A stretch of 52,690 nucleotides of DNA, taken from assembly GCA_001873285.1 (NCBI GenBank), contig MNYV01000017.1:1-52690 (forward strand). The letters are read 5' to 3'. Positions 25,720 to 34,748 of the stretch are shown here, in pieces (position 1 is the stretch's first letter; each line of letters opens with the position of its first letter). The position numbers and the translations under genes are program-made. The stretch is from Nitrospirae bacterium CG2_30_53_67 (GTDB lineage Bacteria > CG2-30-53-67). Under the pieces are notes generated by a model. The model was not told the origin of the DNA and searched no databases. It was given only the letters and a program-made list of their open reading frames with translations.

Positions 25720-27276
25720 ATGGCAGAGTTCAGATACCGCTGGGCCCGGATCGGGGACATCAACGCCTTTTTCGGGCTGATGCTGGACAACATGTCCGAT
25801 CTGGTGATCATGGCCGGGATCCTGATCGGGGTCTTCGGCTTCCCCAAGGAGATCGTTCTTTACCGGATGCTTCCGGGCACGGCGATCGGCGTGCTGTTCG
25901 GGGACCTGATCTATACCTTTCTTGCCTTTCGCCTGGCGCAACAGACGGGCCGAGACGATGTGACGGCCATGCCGCTGGGACTCGATACGCCCTCCACGTT
26001 CGGGCTGGCCTTCGGCATCATCGGCCCGGCCTACCTCAAGTTCAAGGACCCGATCCTGGTCTGGCACATCACCACGGCGGTCATCATCCTCATGGGGATC
26101 ATCAAGATCATCGGGGCCTGGACCGGTCCTGCGATACGAAGGCTCGTGCCGCGGGCCGGGCTCCTCGGTTCCATTGCCGCCGTGGCCATGATGCTGATCG
26201 CCTTCTTCCCTTCACTCAAGATTTTTTCCAATCCTATTGTCGGTTTTGTCTCTCTGGGGATCATCCTGATGACCCTGATCGGAAAGATCAAGTTCCCCTT
26301 CAGGATGCCGGGCGCCCTGGCCGCCGTCCTGATCGGAACGGTGATCTATTATCTCCTTCACCTGACCGGTATCTCGGTGATTCCGGAAGAGCATCTGCCG
26401 AGACTCCATCTAAGCGTGGGGTTTCCTCTGCCCACACTCGGCTTCATGGAAGGAATGACTGAGGCCCTGAAATATCTCCCCATTGCCGCGCCTTTTGCGC
26501 TTGCGATTGTGGTGGGAGGGATTGATGTCACCGAATCCGCGGCCGCGGCCGGGGATGAGTACGACAGCAGGACGATCATCCTGACCGACGGGATCGGGAC
26601 CATCCTTGCGGGCCTCTGCGGCGGAATCCTTCAGAGCACCCCCTATATCGGCCATCCGGCCTACAAGGATATGGGAGGGAGGTCCGCATACACCCTGGCG
26701 ACCGCGGTCTTTATCGGCCTAGGCGGTATCCTCGGATACCTCTCCTTTTTCGTTAATCTCCTCCCGGAAGCGGCCGTGGCCCCGATCCTGGTCTTTATCG
26801 GGCTCGAGATCACGGCCCAGGCCTTTGAGTCCAGTCCGGCCCGTCATGCCAAGGCCGTGGCCATGGCCTTCATCCCGGTGATCGCCAATCTTCTCTTTAT
26901 CGAGATCGGAAGCCATATCACCAACCTCGGGAAGGAAGCCTCGGATCTGACCGGTGAGGTGGCCGTCACGTTTCAGACCATCATGATGATGGGAAACGGT
27001 TTCATCCTCTCATCGCTCCTCTGGGGCTCCATCACCGCCTTTATTATTGATAGAAAGCTCAAGATCGCCGCGGCATTTCTCTTGACGGCTGGGGTTTTCT
27101 CGCTTTTCGGAATCATCCACTCCCCCTTTGCAAGCGGCGAGATCTTTCTCCCCTGGCAGATCCAGACCACGGCCCATTACAAATTCTTCGCCGCTTACCT
27201 TCTCACCGGACTCCTCTTGTTCGCCCTGGACGGCCCCTCCAATGCCGACACGGGACCCGGCAAAAAAAGTCAGTGA
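25720..27276 (+). CDS. NCS2/xanthine-uracil permease-like membrane transporter
   Basis: This 518-residue protein has about 13 hydrophobic helices. The fold and motifs fit the nucleobase:cation symporter-2/AzgA side of the SLC23-like families: MPLGLDTPSTFGLAFGIIGPAYLKF (half-helix TM3 region), VVGGIDVTESAAAAGDEYDSRTIILTDGIGTILAGLCGGILQSTPYIGHPAYKDMGGRSAYT (the acidic helix and TM10 region), and ILVFIGLEITAQAF. Classical purine/uracil motifs are diverged, so the substrate could be a purine, pyrimidine or other anion. It stands alone between two gaps; ATG 25720 has a GGGGAAAGGGGA upstream. Confidence 0.85.
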   Translation: MAEFRYRWARIGDINAFFGLMLDNMSDLVIMAGILIGVFGFPKEIVLYRMLPGTAIGVLFGDLIYTFLAFRLAQQTGRDDVTAMPLGLDTPSTFGLAFGIIGPAYLKFKDPILVWHITTAVIILMGIIKIIGAWTGPAIRRLVPRAGLLGSIAAVAMMLIAFFPSLKIFSNPIVGFVSLGIILMTLIGKIKFPFRMPGALAAVLIGTVIYYLLHLTGISVIPEEHLPRLHLSVGFPLPTLGFMEGMTEALKYLPIAAPFALAIVVGGIDVTESAAAAGDEYDSRTIILTDGIGTILAGLCGGILQSTPYIGHPAYKDMGGRSAYTLATAVFIGLGGILGYLSFFVNLLPEAAVAPILVFIGLEITAQAFESSPARHAKAVAMAFIPVIANLLFIEIGSHITNLGKEASDLTGEVAVTFQTIMMMGNGFILSSLLWGSITAFIIDRKLKIAAAFLLTAGVFSLFGIIHSPFASGEIFLPWQIQTTAHYKFFAAYLLTGLLLFALDGPSNADTGPGKKSQ

Positions 27277-27434
27277 CCTCGGAGGCTTGACGTTTGCCGG
27301 CCCCTCAAATGGGCTTATTCGCAAACGGTTAAGAACACCCTCCCCTTAATCCCCTCCCATCAAGGGAGTGGAAACCATATGGCAGTTCCCTCGCCCCTTG
27401 TGGGAGAGGGGTAAAGCATTTCGGTTAACTGCAT

Positions 27435-27462
27435 ACTCCCGGAATGGCCAAACTCCGGGAGT
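27435..27462. repeat. Hairpin downstream of the permease gene
   Basis: A perfect 9-bp inverted repeat, ACTCCCGGA / TCCGGGAGT, has a 10-base loop and is followed at once by a second GC-rich hairpin (CCCCC-GGCAGAGTC-GGGGG). There is no T-run, so it is a weak terminator candidate. Confidence 0.4.
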
Positions 27463-27527
27463 CCCCCGGCAGAGTCGGGGGTTTACCTAAATGCAATTAC
27501 GAGTAAATCCGCCCCGGAGCCCCGGAA

Positions 27528-27689
27528 GGGTCTGCGACAAAAATGCCTGTCCTCCGACCGGACAATCCATGGTTCGACAAGCTCACCATGACAATTGTCA
27601 CCCTGAGCCTGTCGAAGGGTGGATTCCCCGATCGAGTCGGGGAATGACGCTCTTAGAGAAATATTTGCCCATAAATTTGTCGCACACCC
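27528..27689. mobile_element. Family 3 MITE-like repeat
   Basis: The inverted ends GGGTCTGCGACAAA and TTTGTCGCACACCC enclose about 162 bp. Inside lies the widespread genomic hairpin motif TTCGACAAGCTCACC paired with CCTGAGCCTGTCGAA, and then ATTCCCCGATCGAGTCGGGG. Nothing is coding. The full 27277-28144 gap has no gene: it contains this element, the hairpin at 27435, and family 1 copy B. Confidence 0.6.
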
Positions 27690-27774
27690 GCCCCGGAAAA
27701 ACAGCCCCGGAAAAACATATTGAACAATTTTTATTAAAATGTTAATTTTATTATTCATCTTTTAAGAAAGGGTC

Positions 27775-28121
27775 TTCACCAAAAGAGTGAGTGAAAACAA
27801 AAGGGGCCAAGGGGTCAAGGATTCCAGGGGTCAAGTGAAGTGCTAAAAACATAAGGGGCCGAGGGTTCAAGGGTTACGCTTCGCGTGCCCCGCTTTTCTC
27901 TATCATCTTTGCCGTCTGCGACGGCTATTACACCAAGGTATCTTGGGGTCAAGGGTTAGAGTGTTTTTTTCTGGAGATTTTGCCTGCGTTTAAGTATTTC
28001 ACCCTGTTAGAGAGCTCGTCTCTCTAACGGGGTTCACTTGAACCCTTGGCCCCTTGACTCCTATAACCCTATGGTTCTTGAATCCTCGAACCCTTTTTAC
28101 CCACTAAATGGGAGAAGAACC
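27775..28121. repeat. Family 1 dispersed repeat, copy B
   Basis: It starts TTCACCAAAAGAGTGAGTGAAAAC and ends TTTTTACCCACTAAATGGGAGAAGAACC. It contains the internal TTACGCTTCGCGTGCCCCGC module and a separate 10-bp hairpin GTTAGAGAGC/GTCTCTCTAAC near 28008-28031. It carries no four-helix-bundle remnant. It ends 23 bases ahead of the radical SAM start codon, so it forms that gene's 5' leader. Confidence 0.8.
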
Positions 28122-28144
28122 TTAAGAATAAGGCGATATTCCAT

Positions 28145-30712
28145 ATGACAGAAAAAGACCTTGCCCGTGTGTCCAGGCCGTCCCGTTATATCGGCTCGGA
28201 GATCAATGCCGTTAAAAAGGACCACCAACGAGTGGATATCAAGGTGGTCTTGGCCTTTCCTGACGCCTATGAGATCGGGATGTCTCATACCGGGCTCAAG
28301 ATCCTCTACGAAATCCTGAATAACCGAAAAGATACGGCGGCTGAACGCGTCTTTGCCCCATGGAAGGACATGGAACAACTCCTGCGTTCAGAAAAGAGGC
28401 CTCTCTGCTCTCTGGAGTCCGGTATTCCCCTCCGGGATTTTGATATCCTCGGATTCACGTTGCAGTACGAAATGAGCTATACCAACATCCTGAATATGCT
28501 CGATCTTGCGGGGATCCCTCTGTTCTCGGCTGAGCGGGATGGATCCTTTCCCCTGATCATCGGCGGGGGACCCTGCGCCTTCAACCCAGAACCTCTTGCC
28601 GGCTTCTTCGATCTCTTCGTGATCGGGGACGGCGAGGAGGTGATCGGGGAGATCGTGGACCTTTTCAAAAAATACCGGTCCTTGAATCGCGAGACCCTCC
28701 TCGGTCATTTGGCCGAACTGGAGGGTGTCTACGTCCCTTCCGACTTTGAGATCCTGTATGCCCCTGACGGGCCAATCCGGGAAATCCGAAGGACCCGGCC
28801 GGGGCCGGAGCGGATCCGAAAACGGATGGTCAAGGACTTAAACAGGGCGCCCTACCCGCGCTCCCCTCTCCTTCCCTATATGAAGATCGTCCATGACCGT
28901 GTGGCCCTGGAGATTTCCCGGGGCTGTACACGAGGGTGCCGTTTTTGTCAGGCAGGCATGATTTACAGGCCCGTCCGGGAAAGAGACGTGAAGACCATCA
29001 TCGGTTATCTGAAAGATTCCGTTCTGAGCACAGGATACGAGGAAATATCCCTGACCTCACTCTCCAGCGGCGATTATACCGAGCTGCCAAGACTCGTCAA
29101 GGAAGCGGTTAGGTTTTCCGAGAAGAGGCATGTGAGCGTCGCTCTTCCGTCCCTGCGGCCGGGGACCCTCTCTTCAGAGATCATCGCAGAAATTCAAAAG
29201 ATCCGCAAGACCGGATTCACGATTGCGCCTGAAGCAGGAACGCAGCGGCTCAGGGATGTCATCAACAAAGGGGTGACCGAGGAAGACCTGCTCACCACGG
29301 TGCAGAAGGTGTTTTCCGCCGGATGGGAGATCCTCAAGCTCTACTTCATGATCGGGCTCCCCTCTGAAACCGAGGAAGACGTCAAGGGAATCACGGATCT
29401 CACGTTCAAGGCATTGAAGATTGCGAAGCAAGCCAATCCGAGGTTCAAGCAGATCCATGTCAGCGTCTCTCCCTTCGTCCCCAAGGCCCATACCCCTTTC
29501 CAATGGTCCCGGCAGAACCGGCCGGAAGAGATCGCGGATAAATACCAATTTCTAAAGAGGGGCTTCAAGCACAAGAAGCTCTCTTTGAAATGGCATGAAC
29601 CGGGGATCAGCAGGCTTGAAGGGATCTTTTCACGCGGAGACCGCAGGCTCGGCCTTGTTCTCTGCGAGGCCTGGCGGCTGGGCTGCCGTTTCGACGGCTG
29701 GACCGATGAATGCGACCTTGCAAAATGGGACCTCTCTTTTCAGAACACAGGGATCACCCCCGACTTCTATCTCTACAGGGAGAGGGACCTGGCCGAGATC
29801 CTTCCATGGGATCATATTGAAAGCGGCGTGACCAAGACCTTTCTGGCCGAGGAATATAGGCAATCCCTTAAAGGGGAGATCACACCCGACTGCCGTTACG
29901 GGGCCTGCACGCTCTGCGGCGCCTGCGGACAGGAACCGGGTTTTGCGCTTGCCCGCTCCGGAGAAGAGACCGGAATCAAGGTTTGCTCTCCCCGGCCGAA
30001 CCTACCGGTCGTGAAACGGTTCCGGATCCGATACTCCAAGGGGGGGCGCCTTAAATTTCTCTCTCACCTGGAACTGATCAACACCATGGTGCGGTCATTC
30101 GCCCGCGCCGGAATCCCCCTGGAGTACTCCCATGGATTTCACCCGCATCCGAAGATGGCCATGGGGCCGGCTCTCCCCGTGGGGGTATCGGCCATGGCCG
30201 AATACCTGGACGTCAACGTGATCGGATCCGTATTCGAGGAGACCCTCGCGGCCGGATTAAACCAGGTCCTCCCCGATGGGATCCGGGTCACTGGAGTCAA
30301 CTGGATTCCGGCACAGGCCCCGGCCATCTCTTCGGTGATCCGCTTCGGGGAGTATCTCCTGGATCTTCCCCGCTCCGCCTTCCGGGAAGATCCGTCTCTT
30401 GCAGTGCAGGAGCTTATGGGCCGGCATGAGATCCTGATCACCAGGGATCAGAAGGACCGGATCAAAACCCTGGATATCCGGCCGATGATCGAGGAAATGG
30501 AGATCCATTCCATGGACGAAGAACAAGTGATCGTAAGACTCATCGTTCAAACCGGAGACCAGGGGGGCGCCCGTATTGATGAAGTGCTGCAGACGCTGTT
30601 AAATCAGCCGGCATCAAACCTTCAGGACGTCCGGATCACTCGAACGGGTCTCTATACAAACCGATATCGCGCCATCCCATTTCAGGAAACAAAGGTTGAG
30701 ACGGCCCATTAA
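28145..30712 (+). CDS. B12-binding-type radical SAM protein fused to DUF2344 (TIGR03960-TIGR03936)
   Basis: This 855-residue protein combines two families. Residues 1-210 form the B12-binding-like TIGR03960 N-terminus (KVVLAFPDAYEIGMSHTGLKILYEILN, FTLQYEMSYTNILNMLDLAGIPL, IIGGGPCAFNPEPLA). Residues 250-480 are a radical SAM core with the 4Fe-4S motif SRGCTRGCRFCQ (CxxxCxxC). The last 230 (about 625-855: FRIRYSKGGRLKFLSHLELINTMVRSFARAGIPLEYSHGFHPHPK) form the TIGR03936 domain. The two families are either adjacent or fused across bacteria and often lie beside RNase G, as here (rng starts 19 bases later). The reaction is unknown to me; an RNA-modification role is inference from the neighbour. 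Confidence 0.93.
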   Translation: MTEKDLARVSRPSRYIGSEINAVKKDHQRVDIKVVLAFPDAYEIGMSHTGLKILYEILNNRKDTAAERVFAPWKDMEQLLRSEKRPLCSLESGIPLRDFDILGFTLQYEMSYTNILNMLDLAGIPLFSAERDGSFPLIIGGGPCAFNPEPLAGFFDLFVIGDGEEVIGEIVDLFKKYRSLNRETLLGHLAELEGVYVPSDFEILYAPDGPIREIRRTRPGPERIRKRMVKDLNRAPYPRSPLLPYMKIVHDRVALEISRGCTRGCRFCQAGMIYRPVRERDVKTIIGYLKDSVLSTGYEEISLTSLSSGDYTELPRLVKEAVRFSEKRHVSVALPSLRPGTLSSEIIAEIQKIRKTGFTIAPEAGTQRLRDVINKGVTEEDLLTTVQKVFSAGWEILKLYFMIGLPSETEEDVKGITDLTFKALKIAKQANPRFKQIHVSVSPFVPKAHTPFQWSRQNRPEEIADKYQFLKRGFKHKKLSLKWHEPGISRLEGIFSRGDRRLGLVLCEAWRLGCRFDGWTDECDLAKWDLSFQNTGITPDFYLYRERDLAEILPWDHIESGVTKTFLAEEYRQSLKGEITPDCRYGACTLCGACGQEPGFALARSGEETGIKVCSPRPNLPVVKRFRIRYSKGGRLKFLSHLELINTMVRSFARAGIPLEYSHGFHPHPKMAMGPALPVGVSAMAEYLDVNVIGSVFEETLAAGLNQVLPDGIRVTGVNWIPAQAPAISSVIRFGEYLLDLPRSAFREDPSLAVQELMGRHEILITRDQKDRIKTLDIRPMIEEMEIHSMDEEQVIVRLIVQTGDQGGARIDEVLQTLLNQPASNLQDVRITRTGLYTNRYRAIPFQETKVETAH

Positions 30713-30730
30713 AGATGAACGCGTGCAGCC

Positions 30731-32269
30731 ATGACCACAGAACTGATTGTTAACTCCACATCCTATGAGACGCGGGTTGCCCTGCTTGAGAACAACAATG
30801 TGGTTGAGATCTACATCGACCGCAAAAAGGGGCGCGGCGTGGTGGGAAACATCTACATGGGACGCGTCATCAAGGTTCTTCCCGGCATGCAGGCGGCGTT
30901 TGTCGATATCGGCCTGGAAAAATCCGCTTTTCTTTATGTCGCCGACATCTACAGCAAAATAGAACATTATTCTCAGGCCATCCCGGGGAATGAATTTGAG
31001 GATGAGGAGATCGACGAGGAGGTCGGTGAAGAGATCAAAGAGGAATATACAAAGGTCCCTTACGCCACGCCCATAGAGGATCTGCTCAAGGAAGGGCAGG
31101 AGATCATCGTACAGGTCGCCAAGGAGCCGATCGGGACCAAAGGGGCCCGCGTCACATCTTACATCTCTCTGCCCGGCCGTAATCTGGTCTATATGCCTTC
31201 CGTGGATCACGTGGGGATCTCAAGAAAGATCAGCGATGAGAAGGAGCGTGATAGGCTGAGGGGAATCATCAAGGGTCTGAAAGGCACTGGAGAAGGGTAC
31301 ATCGTGCGGACGGTCAGCGAAGGAAAAAACGACGAGGAATTCCTGGCGGACAAGCAGTTCTTAAAACGTCTATGGGGCGATGTTCAGAAGAAAGTCGAGA
31401 AAGCCTCGGCCCCTTGTCTTCTCCACAGCGACCTGGACCTGGTATTCCGGGTGATTCGAGACCTCTTTACAACTGAAGTGGACCGGATGGTCATTGATTC
31501 ACCTTCCGAGTACTACCGGGTCAAGGAGTTCGTGGGAACGTTTCTTCCCAACCTGATGAGCAAAATCGAACTGTATGACGGGGCCGAGCCGATCTTCGAT
31601 GCCCAGGGCGTGGAAGTGGAAATTTCACGCGCATTGAAAAGGCGCGTCTGGCTGAAATCCGGAGGGTACATCGTCATTGATCAGACCGAGGCCCTGGTGG
31701 CCATTGATGTGAATACCGGACGTTATGTGGGCAAGCGAAACCTGGAGGAGACCATCTTCAAGACCAACATGGAGGCCGCCCGGGAAATCGCCTATCAGCT
31801 CAGGCTCCGGAACATCGGAGGGATCATCATCATCGATTTCATCGACATGGAAGACAAGAAAAACCGGATGATGGTCTTCAATGCCCTGCAAAAAACCCTC
31901 ATGAACGACAAGGCCAGAACCACGATCTATGAGATCTCGGAACTCGGCCTGATCCAGATGACGCGCAAACGGGTCCGGGAAAATCTCGGAAGGGTCCTCA
32001 TGGAGCCATGCAGTTACTGCGAAGGGGAAGGATACATCAAATCCAAGATCACGGTCAGCTATGATATCTTCAGGGAGATCAGCAGGATCGCCCCGTTGAC
32101 TAAGGAAAAGAAAATTCTGGTCGTTGCCCAGATCGATGTGGCAGATATGCTCTACGATGAGCAGAGAAGAGAGGTCGAAGAGCTGGAGAACAAATTCAAG
32201 AAAAGAATCGTCATTAAGGGAGAGCCCGACTTCCATCAAGAGCAGTTTGAAGTCATGCTGACCAGCTGA
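30731..32269 (+). CDS. rng: Ribonuclease G/E family endoribonuclease
   Basis: This 512-residue single-strand-specific endonuclease of the RNase G type processes rRNA and mRNA 5' ends. An interrupted S1 RNA-binding domain lies at about 36-125 (GNIYMGRVIKVLPGMQAAFVDIGLEKSAFLYVADI), with an acidic insertion EDEEIDEEVGEEIKEEY. The DNase I-like catalytic region has IDQTEALVAIDVNTGRYVG (catalytic Asp) and GGIIIIDFIDMEDKKNR (second Asp). The Zn-link is PCSYCEGEG. It lacks the long C-terminal degradosome scaffold of RNase E, so rng is the better name. Confidence 0.95.
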   Translation: MTTELIVNSTSYETRVALLENNNVVEIYIDRKKGRGVVGNIYMGRVIKVLPGMQAAFVDIGLEKSAFLYVADIYSKIEHYSQAIPGNEFEDEEIDEEVGEEIKEEYTKVPYATPIEDLLKEGQEIIVQVAKEPIGTKGARVTSYISLPGRNLVYMPSVDHVGISRKISDEKERDRLRGIIKGLKGTGEGYIVRTVSEGKNDEEFLADKQFLKRLWGDVQKKVEKASAPCLLHSDLDLVFRVIRDLFTTEVDRMVIDSPSEYYRVKEFVGTFLPNLMSKIELYDGAEPIFDAQGVEVEISRALKRRVWLKSGGYIVIDQTEALVAIDVNTGRYVGKRNLEETIFKTNMEAAREIAYQLRLRNIGGIIIIDFIDMEDKKNRMMVFNALQKTLMNDKARTTIYEISELGLIQMTRKRVRENLGRVLMEPCSYCEGEGYIKSKITVSYDIFREISRIAPLTKEKKILVVAQIDVADMLYDEQRREVEELENKFKKRIVIKGEPDFHQEQFEVMLTS

Positions 32270-32302
32270 TCTCATAGCCCGTTATGGAGACGGACGGATC
32301 GT

Positions 32303-34447
32303 ATGATAAAGCGTTTTTCCATCCGGATAAAATTAATCGCCGCCTTCATCATCATCGGCGTCTTCCCCATGCTTCTCGCAACGTATATCGGAGTCGAGAT
32401 CGCTTCAGGAAGGCTGGAGAAGGGGATTGAGGAACGCATCAACTACGCGGGAAAATCCGCCGTTTACCTGATTGCCAAGAAGAAGACGGAACTCGAGGGA
32501 GTGGCCCGTTCTTTTTCCGGGGATCCGAGACTCAGAAAGGTCATCCAGGGCGGAGTGAACATCAAATTCCTCTGGTTTGACACGCCGCTCCAGGTTTACC
32601 TTTTCAATCATGAAAACCATATGATCTTCACCAGCACGGGCGAGAAATTCACCCGTCCGAAAAATCCGGCGGAGGGGATGACCTTGCTCCGGACACAATC
32701 CGGCAGCGAACCGTGGCCGCTCCTGGTCTTTCTTCTGCCTGTGTCGGACCAGGGACGTCCCATCGGGACCATCATGACCGGCTATCCGCTCGGCAATGAA
32801 TTTCTCAACGACCTCAAGAGCGTGACCGGCGTGGAGTCCATGCTTTTCAAACAGGACCCGTCCGGGGGGTACTTCTCCATAGAGACAAAAGGGAGGCTGG
32901 ACCTCCCCGATGAAATCCTAAAAAGTGTGGCAACCCATGGCCGCCAGGCATTCACCAAGTCTTCGAGGATCCGGCTTGAAGAGAAAGAGGAAGAGTATCA
33001 CGCCCTTTTAACCCCCTTGCCGGATGCCGACGGTCGTGTATCGTATATATTATTCAACGGCATATCCTCCTCCGAGACCCTGAGCCGGAAGCTCGCCTCA
33101 ACCCGCTTCTACTATATCCTGATTTTCATCGGTGTGCTCCTTTCCGTCATCGCCGGATCGGCTTTGGGCACGGGGATCTCCTGGCCTATCCTTCGGTTGT
33201 CCAGCGGGGTGAAGGCCATCAGCGCGGGCGATTACAACCAGAAAATACAAGTCCGGAGCCGGGACGAGATCGGAGAACTGGCTGGATCCTTCAACCTCAT
33301 GACGGATCGTCTCAAGGCGACCATCGCCAAACTGGTGGAAAACCAGAACTATACCGAGAATATGCTTCGCAGTCTCCTCAATGGAGTGATGACGATTGAT
33401 CCGGATTCCATGATCATCAGAATAAACCGATCGACCGAAAACATCCTGAACTTGCCGGCGGAGAGGATGGTAGGCAAAAAGATTTCCGCCGTCTTTGATC
33501 AGGATCCATCGATCCTTGCATGGATTCAGGAGGGTCTCGAACGCCGCCAGGTCAAGGAAGGCATGGAAACCATCCTCCACCGGAGAGACGGGGCGATCAT
33601 CCCGATCGAGCTCTCCCTCTCCCCGTTGGAAGATCCGGTCAGACCCGCAGGCTCCAAAACCGGACTGGTGGTCCTGATCCGGGATCTCACCGAGATTCAG
33701 GCGCTCAAGGAACATATCCGCAGGCAAGACCGTCTTGCGGCGCTTGGGGAACTTTCTGCAGGGATTGCCCATGAGATTCGTAACCCCCTCGGAATCATCA
33801 AGGGAGCTGCCGGCATCCTCAAGAAGGACTCGAGCTCACAACCCCCGAGATTTGACGAACTCTGTTCGGTCATCCTGGAGGAGGTCGACCGTTTGAACGA
33901 TGTGATCAACGATTTTCTGGAATTCGCCCGGCCGAGACCACCGCAGTTCAAGCCGCAGAACATCAATGAATTGATCCGCGGAACCATTCAAATGACCGCG
34001 CTGCAGATAGAAAAAAATAAAATCTGCATCCATGAAAACCTTAAATCGGACCTCCCCCTGATCATGGCGGACGAACACCAGATCCACCAGGTCTTTTTAA
34101 ACCTGATTCTGAACGCCCTGCAGGCCACGGACCAGGGGGATTCTCTGGAGATCACCACACGCCATCTTAAAGAATTGAATCAGATCGAAATCATTTTTGC
34201 GGACACCGGAATCGGCATTCCTGAGGATAACCTGAATAAGGTGTTCAACCCATTCTTCACCACGAAAGAACAGGGAACCGGACTTGGACTCTCCGTGGTC
34301 AGCAAAATCATCGAAAACCATCATGGCAAGATTTTCCTGGCCAGTGACGCCGGGAGGGGGACGCGGTTTAACATCCACCTGCCCGTGGCAGAGAAGTTTG
34401 ACAGCGCTGATCAGGAAGATGCCGTGAGAACCGGCTCCGCTAAATAA
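32303..34447 (+). CDS. Membrane sensor histidine kinase (HAMP-PAS-HisKA-HATPase)
   Basis: This 714-residue kinase has TM1 at about 8-28, a periplasmic sensor domain of about 240 residues, TM2 (YYILIFIGVLLSVIAGSAL, about 268-286), HAMP (WPILRLSSGVKAISAGDYNQ), a PAS domain (SLLNGVMTIDPDSMIIRINRSTENILNL), the H-box AHEIRNPLGIIKG and an ATPase domain with NALQATDQGD (N box), DTGIGIPED (G1) and GTGLGLSVVSKI (G2). The partner is the NtrC-type regulator just downstream, now separated from it by repeat copy C. The signal sensed is unknown. Confidence 0.94.
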   Translation: MIKRFSIRIKLIAAFIIIGVFPMLLATYIGVEIASGRLEKGIEERINYAGKSAVYLIAKKKTELEGVARSFSGDPRLRKVIQGGVNIKFLWFDTPLQVYLFNHENHMIFTSTGEKFTRPKNPAEGMTLLRTQSGSEPWPLLVFLLPVSDQGRPIGTIMTGYPLGNEFLNDLKSVTGVESMLFKQDPSGGYFSIETKGRLDLPDEILKSVATHGRQAFTKSSRIRLEEKEEEYHALLTPLPDADGRVSYILFNGISSSETLSRKLASTRFYYILIFIGVLLSVIAGSALGTGISWPILRLSSGVKAISAGDYNQKIQVRSRDEIGELAGSFNLMTDRLKATIAKLVENQNYTENMLRSLLNGVMTIDPDSMIIRINRSTENILNLPAERMVGKKISAVFDQDPSILAWIQEGLERRQVKEGMETILHRRDGAIIPIELSLSPLEDPVRPAGSKTGLVVLIRDLTEIQALKEHIRRQDRLAALGELSAGIAHEIRNPLGIIKGAAGILKKDSSSQPPRFDELCSVILEEVDRLNDVINDFLEFARPRPPQFKPQNINELIRGTIQMTALQIEKNKICIHENLKSDLPLIMADEHQIHQVFLNLILNALQATDQGDSLEITTRHLKELNQIEIIFADTGIGIPEDNLNKVFNPFFTTKEQGTGLGLSVVSKIIENHHGKIFLASDAGRGTRFNIHLPVAEKFDSADQEDAVRTGSAK

Positions 34448-34460
34448 TTTTTTTTAGACC

Positions 34461-34689
34461 ATCTCCAAAAGAGTGGGTGAAAACATAAGGGTTCAAGGGG
34501 TCAAGGATTCCAGGGGTCAAGTGAAGTGCTCAAACACGATAAGGAGTTAAAGGTTTGGCAGAAGTCTTATCAATTATGCTTGGAGATTTACAAAATAACA
34601 AACTGATCAAATCACTGGAAAACAAACACTTGACCCCTTGACCCCTGGAACCCTCGAACCCTTTTTACCCACTAAATGGGAGAAGAACC
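34461..34689. repeat. Family 1 dispersed repeat, copy C, with a four-helix-bundle gene remnant
   Basis: It starts ATCTCCAAAAGAGTGGGTGAAAAC and ends TTTTTACCCACTAAATGGGAGAAGAACC. Between the ends, the plus strand at 34547-34606 reads LKVWQKSYQLCLEIYKITN then stop, which is the start of an S23-type four-helix-bundle protein. After a deletion, the C-terminal piece KLIKSLENKHL follows in another frame. It fills the 301-base gap between a histidine kinase and its regulator; no other gene is in that gap. Confidence 0.8.
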
Positions 34690-34748
34690 TCATTTTAAAA
34701 AGTTGTATGCTTTCTACCGATCCAGGCTACTAAAAAAAAGGTGCACAC

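Noticed and set aside
25668-26462. 264-codon plus-strand frame
   Set aside because: It overlaps the permease in another frame, is His/Arg/Pro-rich and has no domain.
27483-27758. Short frames in the family 3 repeat
   Set aside because: They read through the widespread TTCGACAAGCTCACC hairpin motif and show no coding character.
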